Shown: positions 31,957 through 41,114, counted from the stretch's first letter. The stretch is DNA of 64,000 nt from DAHUXN01 sp963811805 (GCA_963811805.1 CAWESU010000002.1:248001-312000); one strand, 5' to 3'. Made by a program: numbers and translations. The notes: generated from the sequence alone by a model not told the origin.

Positions 31957-34434
31957 ATGCGATTTCTCCATGACTTGAGAGTTGCGATACGTTCCTTGGC
32001 GCGAGCGCGCGCGCTGTGGATCACCGTGGCGGTCACGTTGGCGCTCGGCATCGGCGCGAACTCGGCAATCTTCAGCGTGGTTCGCGGGGTGCTGCTGCGG
32101 CCGCTGGCGAATCGCGACGAAGATCGCTTGCTTTACATACGCCAGAGCGCCCCGGGCCTGGGCGCCGATAATACGACCTTCTCGATTCCAGGAATTCAGG
32201 ATATCGGCGCGAACCTGAAGACCATCAAGGAACTCGGCACTTTCTCGGAGATCGACTTCACCATCGTGGGGCTGGGCGTGCCGCGCGAGATTCACGCCGG
32301 CGTTGTGGACGGCAACTACTTTGAGGTGATGGGGCTGCGTCCGGTGATCGGACGTCTGCTGGGTCCCGGCGACGATGGCCCCAAAGCAGCGGGCGCGGTG
32401 GTGCTGACGTATCGATTCTGGACCAATTCGCTGCACTCGGATCCCAGCGTGATTGGAAAGACGGTGCGGTTGGGGAGTTTCGCCGGCACGCGCGACGCCG
32501 TTATCGTGGGAGTGTTGGAGCCGTCGGTGCCCTATCCGGTGGAAACGCAGATGATCGCCAACGTGGTGACGAGCCCGCATCACCTGTCGGCCACCATGGT
32601 GCAGGGGCGCGAGCATCGCATGACCGAAGTGTTTGCGCGGCTTGCGCCCGGCGCGGACCTGGACTCCGCGCGGGCGGAATTGCGCACGGTCTACGCGGGG
32701 ATGCTGGCGGCGCACCCGGAGGTATATAAGGCGCCGGATCACTTCACGATTGCCGTGACGCGGCTGCACGACCAGATCAATTCGAATGCTCGAACCATCT
32801 TGTGGGTGCTCTTCGCGGCCGCCGGTTTGCTCTTCGTGATCGCCTGCTCGAACGTGGCTAACCTGATTCTGGCGCGGACGGTGCGCCGCGAATCGGAGCT
32901 GGCGATACGCTCGGCGCTGGGAGCAAGCACGGCCGCGCTGCGCCGCTCCCTTCTGGCGGAAAGCGTGGTGATGTGCGGCAGCGGCGCATTGGCGGGGGTG
33001 CTCATCGCCGCGCCGATGGTGGCGGTGCTGGCGCGGTATGCCTCGCGCTTTTCGGTGCGCGCGCTCGACCTGAAGCTCGATTCCGGCCTGGTTTGGATCG
33101 GGATCGCGCTGGCGTTGATCGCCGCGGTTTTTCTGGCGTATGTTCCGCGGCTGCCGTCGGCGGGCGCATCGCAAGGGATGGGATTATCGAGCAGCGGCGC
33201 GCGCGTGACCAGCGGCAGCGCGCGGCGACTGCGCACTTTTGCCGTGACGCAGATCACCGCTTCGTTCCTGTTGCTGGCCGGAGCGGGCGCGCTCTTAAGG
33301 ACGCTGCTGGTGCTGGAAAAAATTCAGGCGCCCTTCGACACAGCGCACGTGCTCGCCGTGAACTTGCCGGTGATGTCGTACGGACGAACGCCGGAACAGG
33401 TACGCGACTTTTATCATGATGTCCAACGTCAGGTGAGCACGCTGCCGGGAATCGAGCACGTCTCCTCCGGGTTTGGCGTTCCCTGGCGCGACGCCAACGC
33501 GCTCAGCATCAGTTTCGCGTTCGCCGCGGAAGGCGCGCCACGCGAAAACGGCCAGGAGGACTGGCGGGCGCGGTTCCGCTCGATATCGCCCGGATATTTC
33601 GCAACGCTGGGTATTCCGGTTCTCGAGGGGCGCGACTTCAATGACAACGACCGTGACGGCGCCGAACGCGTGGTAATCATCAGCGAGAGCGTCGCGCAGA
33701 AGCTATTTCCGGGACAGGTGGCCCTGAACCGCCATTTGTGGTGGACGGACGGGGTGATCAAGTTCATCGGCATCACCGGCGATCCGCGGCGGATCGTCGG
33801 AGTGGTGCCGGATTTCGACGATCAAAACATCATCCCGCAGCCGGCGATGACGGTGTATCAGCCGTCCGACCAGGAGGGCTGGGGCGGCCGGCTGTTCGTG
33901 CGCACAGAGGGCGATCCGTATGCGCTGGTTCCGACGATCACGCGAACGATTCATGATATGGAGTCGGATCAGCCCGTCGAGCAAGCGAGCACGCTGGGCG
34001 ACATTCGCGCCGAGATTCTGGCGCCGGACCGGCTCAATGCCATTGTGTTTGGTGGATTCGCCACGGTGGCGCTGCTGATTTCCGTGGTGGGCGTGGCAGG
34101 CGTGCTCGCGTTTTCGGTGAGCGGGCGCACGCGCGAGTTCGGGATTCGCATGGCGCTGGGCGCGCAGCCGCGAAACATTCTTGCCAACGTCCTCGCGGAG
34201 GGCTTGGTGATCGCCGGTATCGGCGTAACGGTGGGCGTCCTGGTTGGTTTTGGCTTTGCGCGCGTGATTGGCAAGTACGTTGCGGACGTGCAACTGCCGG
34301 GCGTGCAACTGCCGGGCGTGCTGCCGCTCATCGCGTCCGCTGCGGTAATTCTGGCGGCTGCGGCGATCGCCTCGGCGCTGCCAGCGATCCGTGCGGCCAG
34401 AGTCGACGTGGTGCAGGCGCTGCACTCCGAGTAG
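31957..34434 (+). CDS. ADOP/MacB-type ABC transporter permease (825 aa), third copy
   Basis: Duplicated permease like those at 3145-8602 but lacking their N-terminal 70-residue cytoplasmic extension. It begins M-R-F-L-H-D-L-R-V-A-I-R-S-L-A and goes straight to the first helix (L-A-L-G-I-G-A-N-S). It contains A-C-S-N-V-A-N-L-I-L, a second periplasmic region with S-P-G-Y-F-A-T-L-G-I-P-V-L-E-G-R and a final FtsX domain with G-I-R-M-A-L-G-A-Q. There is no regulator or ATPase nearby. A 15-base tandem duplication (34288-34317) repeats V-Q-L-P-G in the last periplasmic loop. GGAGG precedes the ATG by about 8 bases. Confidence 0.92.
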   Translation: MRFLHDLRVAIRSLARARALWITVAVTLALGIGANSAIFSVVRGVLLRPLANRDEDRLLYIRQSAPGLGADNTTFSIPGIQDIGANLKTIKELGTFSEIDFTIVGLGVPREIHAGVVDGNYFEVMGLRPVIGRLLGPGDDGPKAAGAVVLTYRFWTNSLHSDPSVIGKTVRLGSFAGTRDAVIVGVLEPSVPYPVETQMIANVVTSPHHLSATMVQGREHRMTEVFARLAPGADLDSARAELRTVYAGMLAAHPEVYKAPDHFTIAVTRLHDQINSNARTILWVLFAAAGLLFVIACSNVANLILARTVRRESELAIRSALGASTAALRRSLLAESVVMCGSGALAGVLIAAPMVAVLARYASRFSVRALDLKLDSGLVWIGIALALIAAVFLAYVPRLPSAGASQGMGLSSSGARVTSGSARRLRTFAVTQITASFLLLAGAGALLRTLLVLEKIQAPFDTAHVLAVNLPVMSYGRTPEQVRDFYHDVQRQVSTLPGIEHVSSGFGVPWRDANALSISFAFAAEGAPRENGQEDWRARFRSISPGYFATLGIPVLEGRDFNDNDRDGAERVVIISESVAQKLFPGQVALNRHLWWTDGVIKFIGITGDPRRIVGVVPDFDDQNIIPQPAMTVYQPSDQEGWGGRLFVRTEGDPYALVPTITRTIHDMESDQPVEQASTLGDIRAEILAPDRLNAIVFGGFATVALLISVVGVAGVLAFSVSGRTREFGIRMALGAQPRNILANVLAEGLVIAGIGVTVGVLVGFGFARVIGKYVADVQLPGVQLPGVLPLIASAAVILAAAAIASALPAIRAARVDVVQALHSE

Positions 34435-34458
34435 GGCGCCGCCTTTATTGCCTTGGAT

Positions 34459-35004
34459 TCAGATGTCCTCGCCCGAGGGCTCGGGAAATGCCAGGATCTT
34501 GCCAGTTCCCTCGGCCGCTGCTCTAGTCGCGGCGCGTAGTTCGGTGCGAATGGTGTCCGCGGAAAATCCCGCGCGCAGCAAACTCCTGTAAATCGAGGCG
34601 CGCTTGCGCTCGTCGAGCGGTCCGCGCACGTGCCGCAACTTCCGTTCCAGGCTTGAGCGCACCGATGCGCTCTCGTCGGTCTCCGCAAAAACAGCTTCGA
34701 GCGCCGCTTCGATATGGCGGTCAGGCACGCCGCGCGCGCGCAGCTCACGCGCAATTCTGAACTTTCCCTGCCGCCGGCCCTGCGCGTGGACGCGGGCGAA
34801 ATCGCGGGCGTACCGCGCGTCGTCGATGTAATTGTGTTCTTTGAGGCGCTGGAGGACCGCGGCGGCGTGTTCGGCGTTTTCCGTGCGCGCCTTGAGATAC
34901 TCCTTCATTTGGTGAACGGAATGAGCGCGGCGCATCAGCGCGCGGAGCGCGGCGTTGTAGAGTTGCGGCTCAGTCGGAAACTTTCGCGGAGAGGAAGAGC
35001 GCAC
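34459..35004 (-). CDS. recX: RecX regulatory protein (181 aa)
   Basis: Binds RecA filaments and limits their extension. Three-helix RecX repeats are visible: A-L-R-A-L-M-R-R-A-H-S near residue 20, L-K-E-H-N-Y-I-D-D-A-R-Y-A-R-D-F, R-I-A-R-E-L-R-A-R-G-V and S-I-Y-R-S-L-L-R-A-G-F-S. Length is normal for the family. recA is not in the window. It converges on the permease gene with a 24-base gap and lies 90 bases after pilT on the same strand. Confidence 0.92.
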   Translation of the reverse strand: MRSSSPRKFPTEPQLYNAALRALMRRAHSVHQMKEYLKARTENAEHAAAVLQRLKEHNYIDDARYARDFARVHAQGRRQGKFRIARELRARGVPDRHIEAALEAVFAETDESASVRSSLERKLRHVRGPLDERKRASIYRSLLRAGFSADTIRTELRAATRAAAEGTGKILAFPEPSGEDI

Positions 35005-35094
35005 GGGAAGAGGATAGCACTGTGCGAGCGAGAAGGCGGGATTTCGCTACGGGAAAACGAGCGCAACAAACGAAGCGAATCGCTGCCGCGGCGA

Positions 35095-36246
35095 TTAGCG
35101 GCGGCTCGCGCCGGTGCGCTCGAATTCGTTCATCTGGCGTTCCATCTCTTCGCGGGCCGCATCGGCGGCGGAACGAATTCCCTGAATGCGCAGTTTGAAT
35201 TCGTCCGGATTGGTCGCGCGAATGAGCGCTTCGTCCAGGGTGATCAAATTCTTGGTGTACAAATCGAAGATGGATTGATCGAAGGTCTGCATGCCGTACT
35301 GGCTGGTGCCCGCGGCGAGCGCGTCGCGAATCAAGCGGGTCTTGTCGGGATTGATGATGCAATCGCGAATGTAGCCGGTGGAGATGAGCACCTCGACCGC
35401 CGGCACGCGACCCACGCCGTCGCTTTTGCGAACCAGGCGCTGGCTGACCACGGCTTTGAGCGTGGAAGCCATCTGCAAACGGATCTGCTTCTGCTCCGGA
35501 GGAGGGAACACGGCGATGATGCGCTGAATGGTTTCTGTAGCGTCCAAAGTGTGCAAGGTGGAGAAAACCATATGGCCGGTTTCCGCGGCGAGCAGCGCGG
35601 TGGAAATGGTTTCCAGGTCGCGCATTTCGCCGACCAGCACCACGTCGGGATCTTGACGCAGCGCAGCGCGCAAGGCCGTGGAGAACGTGGACGTGTCCAC
35701 TTCCACTTCGCGCTGGTTGATGAATCCTTTTTTGTCGCGATGCAAATACTCGATAGGGTCTTCGATGGTGATGATGTGCTCGGGGCGAATCGAGTTGATG
35801 CGGTCAATCATCGCGGCGAGCGTGGTGGACTTGCCCGAGCCGGTAGTTCCGGTGACGAGCACCAGGCCGCGCTGCTCTTCGCAAATTTTGTCGATGACCG
35901 GCGGAAGGTTCAGCTCCTCGATGGTGCGAATCTTGGTGGGAATCACGCGCAAAACCATGCCGACGTTGCCGCGCTGCTGAAAGACGTTGACGCGGAAGCG
36001 GCCCAGGCCGGCGACGCCGTAAGCCATGTCCAGCTCGGCGGTCTCCTTGAATTTCTGCTTCTGCCGGTTGGTCATCATGCTGAAAGCCATGGAGAGCATT
36101 TCTTCCGGCGTGATGCGCGGAATTTCGGCGATCGGCTGCAAGATGCCGTCGACGCGCAAGTAAGGATGGTTACCGACCTTCAAATGCAAGTCGGATGCTT
36201 TGTTTTCGACGGCTTTGCGCAACAAATCGTCAACAGCAACGGCCAT
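35095..36246 (-). CDS. pilT: Twitching motility ATPase PilT (383 aa)
   Basis: Hexameric ATPase that drives type IV pilus retraction. N-terminal PAS-like region (L-R-K-A-V-E-N-K-A-S-D-L-H-L), Walker A G-T-T-G-S-G-K-S-T, Asp box (I-E-D-P-I-E-Y), Walker B (V-L-V-G-E-M-R-D) and His box (S-T-L-H-T) are all present. The C-terminal A-I-R-A-type motif appears as A-L-I-R-A-T-N. Length is slightly above E. coli PilT. Other pilus genes are not nearby, as is common for pilT. Confidence 0.95.
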   Translation of the reverse strand: MAVAVDDLLRKAVENKASDLHLKVGNHPYLRVDGILQPIAEIPRITPEEMLSMAFSMMTNRQKQKFKETAELDMAYGVAGLGRFRVNVFQQRGNVGMVLRVIPTKIRTIEELNLPPVIDKICEEQRGLVLVTGTTGSGKSTTLAAMIDRINSIRPEHIITIEDPIEYLHRDKKGFINQREVEVDTSTFSTALRAALRQDPDVVLVGEMRDLETISTALLAAETGHMVFSTLHTLDATETIQRIIAVFPPPEQKQIRLQMASTLKAVVSQRLVRKSDGVGRVPAVEVLISTGYIRDCIINPDKTRLIRDALAAGTSQYGMQTFDQSIFDLYTKNLITLDEALIRATNPDEFKLRIQGIRSAADAAREEMERQMNEFERTGASRR

Positions 36247-36370
36247 GAGTCACCTTTTGCCCTTGGGGAGTTCGACATTCACGCTAGCACGCGTAATCGG
36301 GCAGGGCAATCATTGTGAGCGGATCGATTGTCTGAATTGCAACAGCGATGTGACAGCGGAACTCAGGATT

Positions 36371-37072
36371 TCAGGAGCCGCGGGCGAACAGCGCGCGGTA
36401 AATCCACGCGCCCATCACGCCGCCGAGAAGCGGTCCGGCCCAGTAGACGCCGTGATTCGTCCAGTGGTGCGCGACCACCGCGGTTCCCAGGGCCATCGCG
36501 GGATTCATGGACGCGCCGCTGTAGGACCCGCCGACGAGCGTGCCGGCAAAAATGGCGAGGCCTGCGGCGAATCCGCCGAATCGCGCGAAATCCGGCGTCT
36601 CGGAGCGGACTTCGGCAACCGTCGCGAAAAAAATGAAGACCAGGAAAAATGTGAGCACCAACTCGAAGAGAATTCCCTGAGTGCGCGAAACTTCCGCGGC
36701 CAAGTCGGGTGTGGCCAGGGACACGCTGCGCCACACCTGATCGGGGATGAGACGCGCCAGAGTCCATGCCGCCGCCATGGCGCCGAGAATCTGGACGATG
36801 CCGTAGAAAAGCGCTTGGATGGAACCGATTTTGCGGGTTACCCACGCGCCGATGGTGATGGCGGGATTGAAGTATCCGCCGGAAACCTGCGACAGCGCGA
36901 AGATCAGAATCGCGAAGGTCAGCCCGCGCACCAGCGCAATTCCGACAAGGCCGATTCCCGGCTGACCGGCGGAGCGCAGTCCCTGGTCAACGCATACCAC
37001 GCCGGCTGCGAAAAACACGAAGAGGAACGTGCCAATGAATTCCGCACAGAGCTTCTGCCAGATCCGGTACAT
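36371..37072 (-). CDS. MIP-family aquaporin/glycerol facilitator (233 aa)
   Basis: Six-helix membrane channel with both selectivity loops: N-P-A in Y-F-N-P-A-I-T and N-P-A in S-M-N-P-A-M-A. The residue after the second NPA is Met, and the second loop has no clear D insertion as in GlpF, so water transport is more likely than glycerol. No glycerol genes are adjacent. ATG at 37072 begins just before the first helix. Confidence 0.92.
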   Translation of the reverse strand: MYRIWQKLCAEFIGTFLFVFFAAGVVCVDQGLRSAGQPGIGLVGIALVRGLTFAILIFALSQVSGGYFNPAITIGAWVTRKIGSIQALFYGIVQILGAMAAAWTLARLIPDQVWRSVSLATPDLAAEVSRTQGILFELVLTFFLVFIFFATVAEVRSETPDFARFGGFAAGLAIFAGTLVGGSYSGASMNPAMALGTAVVAHHWTNHGVYWAGPLLGGVMGAWIYRALFARGS

Positions 37073-37175
37073 GCGCCATACCTCCGCAAAGCGGCGATTC
37101 TAGCAGGATGGCGGGCAATCTCGAAATTGTTCCAGCGACCGCAAGAGAGCCGCACGCGGATTCTTTACATCGTCC

Positions 37176-37204
37176 TTGACAACGGGGCAGGCGCGTAATA
37201 GTGT
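37176..37204 (+). promoter_or_regulatory. Promoter of the Fur-type regulator gene
   Basis: Perfect TTGACA (37176-37181), 17 bases, then TAGTGT (37199-37204, 3 of 6 matches). Transcription from here would begin near 37211, which argues for the ATG at 37219 and against the GTG at 37201. Confidence 0.5.
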
Positions 37205-37218
37205 GCGACGTGTTGAGA

Positions 37219-37665
37219 ATGAGTCTAAGTATCACGCATAGCGTTTCGCCCGCCGCTTCGCGCCGCACGCGCGAGAGGGAGCTCATCTTCGACTACGTCG
37301 AGACGCTGCACGGGCACTTCTCGGCGGACGATTTGCACTTTGGCCTGCATCATCGCGGCAAGCGCGTTTCGCGGGCCACGATTTACCGCACGCTGGATTT
37401 GCTGGTCGACGAAGGCGTGCTGCAGCGCGTTCCCGTCGACGAAGGCGGATTCGTCTACGAGCACATTCACGGGCGCAGCCAGCACGCGCATCTGTTCTGC
37501 CTCGCTTGCGGGAAATTGGTCGATTATCCAATGCCGATGCTGGGACGGTTGCCGCAGCGCGTCCGGCAGGAGGCTGGATTCCAGATGGAGCATGTTCTGT
37601 TGCGTGTCTGCGGATATTGCAAACGCTGCCGCAGCCGGGCAAGCACGTCCCGCGCGAAATCTTAA
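37219..37665 (+). CDS. Fur-family metalloregulator (148 aa)
   Basis: Metal- or peroxide-sensing repressor of the Fur/PerR/Zur group. The winged helix has H-F-S-A-D-D-L-H, R-V-S-R-A-T-I-Y-R-T-L-D-L-L. The dimerisation half has H-I-H-G-R-S-Q-H-A-H-L-F-C, then C-x2-C motifs (C-L-A-C and C-G-Y-C-K-R-C) for structural zinc. Which metal it senses cannot be told. A ferritin-like gene follows 70 bases downstream, which fits iron or peroxide control. Start chosen at ATG 37219 because the earlier GTG overlaps the -10 box. Confidence 0.9.
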   Translation: MSLSITHSVSPAASRRTRERELIFDYVETLHGHFSADDLHFGLHHRGKRVSRATIYRTLDLLVDEGVLQRVPVDEGGFVYEHIHGRSQHAHLFCLACGKLVDYPMPMLGRLPQRVRQEAGFQMEHVLLRVCGYCKRCRSRASTSRAKS

Positions 37666-37735
37666 CGACGGGAAGAGTTTGCAGAATTGTTGGCTGGGAC
37701 CTTTTGAGTTCAATCATCCTGAGGAGGAATGAGAA

Positions 37736-38311
37736 ATGGGAAAAGTAGCTCGTGAAATGGTGGCCAACGCCGGAGTGAACGTGGATGAGCTGATCAAGAA
37801 GCTGATCCGCGCGGCCTCGGCGGAACTAACGACGTTTTACTACTACACGATTCTGCGCGTGAACGCGATCGGCTTCGACGGCGAAGGCCTGAAGGAGATC
37901 ATCGAGGACGCGCGCATTGAAGACCGCAATCATTTTGAGGTGCTCACGCCTCGCATTTACGAACTGGGTGGCGCGCTGCCGCGCGACATCAAGGATTTCG
38001 CCAAGGATGCGGGTTGTCCCGACGCGTATCTGCCGAAGGATCCGCGCGACATGAAGGCGATGCTTGGCGTTCTGGTGGAAGCAGAGCGCTGCGCCATCCG
38101 CGTGTACACCGAAATTTGCGCCATCACGGCAGGCAAGGACCCGCGCACGTATGACGTTGCGCTCGCGATTTTGCACGAAGAAATCGAGCACGAGGCGTGG
38201 TTCTCGGAGTATCTGGGCGAAGGGCCGTCGGGGCATTTCCGACGCGGTTTTCCAGGCGAATCGCCGTACTGCGCGAAGTTCATGGTGGTGCCCGGGGCGA
38301 GAAACAAGTAA
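37736..38311 (+). CDS. Dps-like ferritin-fold protein (191 aa)
   Basis: Four-helix-bundle iron protein. Metal ligands of the ferritin type are visible: A-S-A-E-L-T-T-F-Y-Y-Y, E-D-R-N-H-F-E, E-A-E-R-C-A-I-R and H-E-E-I-E-H-E-A-W-F. The C-P in A-G-C-P-D-A and the later Cys resemble Dps-like (DPSL) proteins that protect against peroxide. AGGAGG lies upstream of the ATG. It is probably co-regulated with the preceding Fur-type gene. Confidence 0.88.
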   Translation: MGKVAREMVANAGVNVDELIKKLIRAASAELTTFYYYTILRVNAIGFDGEGLKEIIEDARIEDRNHFEVLTPRIYELGGALPRDIKDFAKDAGCPDAYLPKDPRDMKAMLGVLVEAERCAIRVYTEICAITAGKDPRTYDVALAILHEEIEHEAWFSEYLGEGPSGHFRRGFPGESPYCAKFMVVPGARNK

Positions 38312-38318
38312 GAAGGCA

Positions 38319-38364
38319 GCGACAAGTGGCTTGTGACGAGTTGTTAGTGACGAGTGACTAGAAA
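38319..38364 (+). repeat. GTGAC/GAGTGACTAG-type short repeat (copy 2)
   Basis: Degenerate tandem units of about 7-9 bases (GACAAGTGGC, TTGTGACGAG, TTAGTGACGAGTGACTAG) right after the ferritin gene. Related to the units at 28904 and 59601. Confidence 0.6.
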
Positions 38365-38429
38365 AGACAAAGGCACTTCGTCCTGATGTTGCAGGTACGG
38401 TGCGGTCGGGGCTGCGTGTCGATGCGAGA

Positions 38430-38445
38430 TGCAGCTTCGGCTGCA
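38430..38445 (+). terminator. UUCG-tetraloop hairpin before the Rieske gene
   Basis: TGCAGC-TTCG-GCTGCA, a compact and very stable hairpin ending 17 bases before the ATG at 38463. The following CTTTGCTCCTTTG is only mildly T-rich, so it may be a weak terminator of the ferritin transcript or a translational control element. Confidence 0.4.
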
Positions 38446-38462
38446 CTTTGCTCCTTTGCCGC

Positions 38463-38849
38463 ATGTCGAAAAGTTCCGAATTAGCGCAAAATTCCTGGAT
38501 TGAAGTAGCGCGCGTGGAGGATGTTCCGCCGGGCACGGTTCGCGGCGCGCGCGCGAATGGGCGCATGCTGGCGCTGGTGAACGTCGGCGGCGTGATTCAT
38601 GCGCTGGACGGCTTGTGTCCGCACATGAACGGCCCGCTGTGGCAGGGCGCGATTTGGCAGGGCCAACTGGAATGCCCGTGGCATCATTACCGCTACGACC
38701 CCGCGACGGGCCTCAACACCTATCCCGCGAACGTGTACCCCGAGGACATGCCGGATTTGCGGGAGGATATTCAGCCGGTGTGTGCGTTTGATGTGCGCGT
38801 CGAAGGCGGTAGAATCCTCGTAGGCTTTCCAGTCAGCGGGCGCGTGTAA
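38463..38849 (+). CDS. Rieske [2Fe-2S] ferredoxin-like protein (128 aa)
   Basis: Soluble Rieske domain with both cluster motifs: C-P-H-M-N and, after the expected spacing, C-P-W-H-H. It resembles the small ferredoxin subunits of non-haem iron oxygenases or nitrite-reductase-type NirD, but no oxygenase is adjacent. A longer frame starts at 38400, but M-S-K-S-S at 38463 is the better N-terminus. It is likely an electron carrier in the cytoplasm. Confidence 0.9.
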   Translation: MSKSSELAQNSWIEVARVEDVPPGTVRGARANGRMLALVNVGGVIHALDGLCPHMNGPLWQGAIWQGQLECPWHHYRYDPATGLNTYPANVYPEDMPDLREDIQPVCAFDVRVEGGRILVGFPVSGRV

Positions 38850-38871
38850 GCGATCGGTCGGAGACGCAGAG

Positions 38872-39165
38872 ATGAAGCCTAAGGGAATCGGGACGGTTTT
38901 TGCGGAGCGCGAACTGGACGGAGAGAGCAACGGTTCTCCGTGCAAAGTGGTCGTGCGTTTAGGCAAGCCCTTTCAGAACGAGGACGAATCTTGGTGCTGC
39001 CCTTACAGCGTGACTAGCCCGGCGGGTGAACGCGTATTTTACGGAGCTGGTTTCGACTCGTTGCAAGCGCTACGCGCGGCAATGGCGAACGTAGGAGCGG
39101 AACTCAAGACTGTATACGCGGAGTTGAAGCTAAAGTGGGCGAATGGTGACGATCTCGGCTTCTGA
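38872..39165 (+). CDS. Small hypothetical protein, DUF6968-like (97 aa)
   Basis: Soluble protein with G-T-V-F-A-E-R-E-L, V-V-V-R-L-G-K-P-F, S-W-C-C-P-Y and D-S-L-Q-A-L-R-A-A-M-A. The last motif and overall pattern resemble DUF6968 from memory; no function is known. ATG at 38872 has CGGAGA upstream. It lies 22 bases after the Rieske gene and may share its mRNA. Confidence 0.7.
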   Translation: MKPKGIGTVFAERELDGESNGSPCKVVVRLGKPFQNEDESWCCPYSVTSPAGERVFYGAGFDSLQALRAAMANVGAELKTVYAELKLKWANGDDLGF

Positions 39166-39243
39166 CCTCTTCCAAGATCGCGAAGTATGCCTGAGTTTCT
39201 GGCGGAGTGCCGGCCCAAAGGCGGGCGCTACAGATTCGAGATA

Positions 39244-40197
39244 TTAGCGGACGGTGACTCCGGCGGTGGCGGGAGCGGCGACCGGCGTGAGCCAGCCGTG
39301 GCGATCTTCCTTGGTGCCGCCGGTGAGGGCGTAAAATTCGTCCTGCAATTTCTTGGTGATTGGCCCGCGGCCGCCATTGCCGACTTTGATTTTGTCGATA
39401 GAACGGACCGGCGTGATTTCGACAGCGGTGCCCGCAAAGAAAACTTCGTCGGCGATGTAGAGCATTTCGCGCGGAATGATCTGCTCGGATACGGGTATGC
39501 CCATCTCGTTGCAGAGCTCCATCATAGTGTCGCGAGTGATGCCGGGCAGAACGCAGCTCGAAAGCGGCGGCGTCATCACCTTGCCGCGATGGACGATGAA
39601 AACATTCTCGCCCGAGCCTTCGCTGACGTAGCCGTTGACGTCCAGCGCGATTCCTTCCACGTAGCCATTGACCATCGCTTCCATGCGAATGAGCTGCGAA
39701 TTCATGTAATTCGCGGCGGCCTTGGACATTTGCGGCAGGGTATTCGGCGCGGAGCGATTCCATGAGCTGACGCAGACGTCCACGCCGTTCTTAATGGCCT
39801 CGTCGCCGAGATAGCGACCCCAATCCCAACACGCCATGTAAACGTCGATCGGGGAGCTGTATGGATTGACGCCGGCGTCCCCATAACCGCGCAGAACGAT
39901 GGGGCGAATGTAGCAGGAGTCCATGTGATTCGCGCGCACCAGATCGAGCGCGGCCTGGCAGGTGTCGTCAATCGAAAAGGGAAAATCCATGCGGTAAATG
40001 TGGGCGGAATTGCGGAGGCGTTCCATATGCTCGCGCAAGCGAAAAATCGCTGAGCCTTGCGGCGTTTTGTAGCAGCGTATGCCTTCGAATACCGACGAAC
40101 CATAGCTGACGACGTGGGCGACCACGTGAATCTGAGCGTCGTCCCAGTTAATCAATTTTCCGTTGTGCCAGATTTTTTCGGTTTTCTTGAGGCTCAT
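39244..40197 (-). CDS. ilvE: Branched-chain amino acid aminotransferase (317 aa)
   Basis: PLP class IV enzyme for the last step of Val, Leu and Ile synthesis. G-S-S-V-F-E-G-I-R-C-Y near residue 34, the PLP lysine in M-S-K-A-A-A-N-Y, E-G-S-G-E-N-V-F and L-P-G-I-T-R-D-T are all present. The frame reaches 40275, but M-S-L-K-K at 40197 is the normal start. No other ilv gene is in the window and no leader peptide is apparent. Confidence 0.95.
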   Translation of the reverse strand: MSLKKTEKIWHNGKLINWDDAQIHVVAHVVSYGSSVFEGIRCYKTPQGSAIFRLREHMERLRNSAHIYRMDFPFSIDDTCQAALDLVRANHMDSCYIRPIVLRGYGDAGVNPYSSPIDVYMACWDWGRYLGDEAIKNGVDVCVSSWNRSAPNTLPQMSKAAANYMNSQLIRMEAMVNGYVEGIALDVNGYVSEGSGENVFIVHRGKVMTPPLSSCVLPGITRDTMMELCNEMGIPVSEQIIPREMLYIADEVFFAGTAVEITPVRSIDKIKVGNGGRGPITKKLQDEFYALTGGTKEDRHGWLTPVAAPATAGVTVR

Positions 40198-40331
40198 CGC
40201 TGTCTCCGCGGGGCGTTTTGGACTTTGGTTCAGCGAACTCGATTCAGCGAACTTCTGTTCGACCAACGGCGGCATTATAGCACGCTGCCCGAACCCCTAT
40301 GCGCTTGAGAAATTCGATCGCCCAGGGTCAA

Positions 40332-40350
40332 GCCGTCCAATTTGGACGGC
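40332..40350 (-). terminator. Hairpin after the F420-reductase-like gene
   Basis: GCCGTCC-AATTT-GGACGGC, 7-bp perfect stem (9 if the loop is closed), 11 bases past the stop at 40361 in the leftward direction. The T-tract is weak. Confidence 0.4.
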
Positions 40351-40360
40351 GTGCCGGCGG

Positions 40361-40993
40361 CTAACGCCGCAGGAGCTTGAACGCAATGTTCGGGCCGAGG
40401 CCTTGCTTGACTGCAAGATAAACCCACAGCGCGGCAAAAGGCTCGAGCAGGCGCGCGACCTTCAGCGGACCAGCATCCACAGCCTCGAAACCCAAATCCT
40501 GCGCCAGCTTCATCACGACGGATTTCGCGGCGGCGTCGTCTCCCGCGACGCACATGGTGATTTCCTTGTCGCCATAGTGGGTGTTGGCCATGTTCCCGGC
40601 GCCGGTGGTATTGAATGCCTTCACGACGCGTGCGCCCGCGGCCCACTGCGCCACCTGCTCTCCCGCGGAAGTAGTGTGGCCGATGGCCACGCCAGACAGG
40701 TCGGGTTCGAGCGGATTGGTGCAGTCGACGACGATTTTGCCGGCGAGCTTTCCGGCGGCGAGAACGGCATCTCGCGTGGCGGGCCAGGGAATTGCCAGGA
40801 CGAGCACTTCAGCGCCCTCCGCGGCTTCGTGGACGGTTCCGGCGCGCGCATTCTTGCCGATGGACTTCACCAGCGCGCTTATCTTTTCGCTCTTTGGCTC
40901 GGGCACTCCGAAATAAATCGAATGTCCCTTCGCGGCCCAGCCTTTGCCGAGTGCGCCGCCCACGTTGCCCGCGCCCAAAATTGCTATGTTCAT
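40361..40993 (-). CDS. NAD(P)-binding oxidoreductase, F420-reductase-like (210 aa)
   Basis: Rossmann-fold protein resembling NADPH:F420 oxidoreductases and the F420_oxidored N-terminal domain. G-A-G-N-V-G-G-A-L nucleotide motif at residue 7, V-L-A-I-P-W-P-A, V-V-D-C-T-N-P-L, V-K-A-F-N-T-T-G and V-A-G-D-D-A. F420 use is not proven in this organism, and homologues may act on other substrates. Single gene with a hairpin after it. Confidence 0.85.
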   Translation of the reverse strand: MNIAILGAGNVGGALGKGWAAKGHSIYFGVPEPKSEKISALVKSIGKNARAGTVHEAAEGAEVLVLAIPWPATRDAVLAAGKLAGKIVVDCTNPLEPDLSGVAIGHTTSAGEQVAQWAAGARVVKAFNTTGAGNMANTHYGDKEITMCVAGDDAAAKSVVMKLAQDLGFEAVDAGPLKVARLLEPFAALWVYLAVKQGLGPNIAFKLLRR

Positions 40994-41114
40994 CGGTCCC
41001 CCTGAGTTGATTCTGTTATGAGTTTACTCGATACAAAGAATCTACATTGAATTGATGCGCGGCGCATCTCGCTCTCGGATGCAGCCCGCCGGCAGCCCGT
41101 CTCGTTCTGCAATG

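Noticed and set aside
34714..36318. 534-aa plus-strand open frame across recX and pilT
   Set aside because: It is antisense to two clearly conserved genes and reads as repetitive Arg/His/Gly-rich sequence, as expected for the complement of GC-rich coding DNA.
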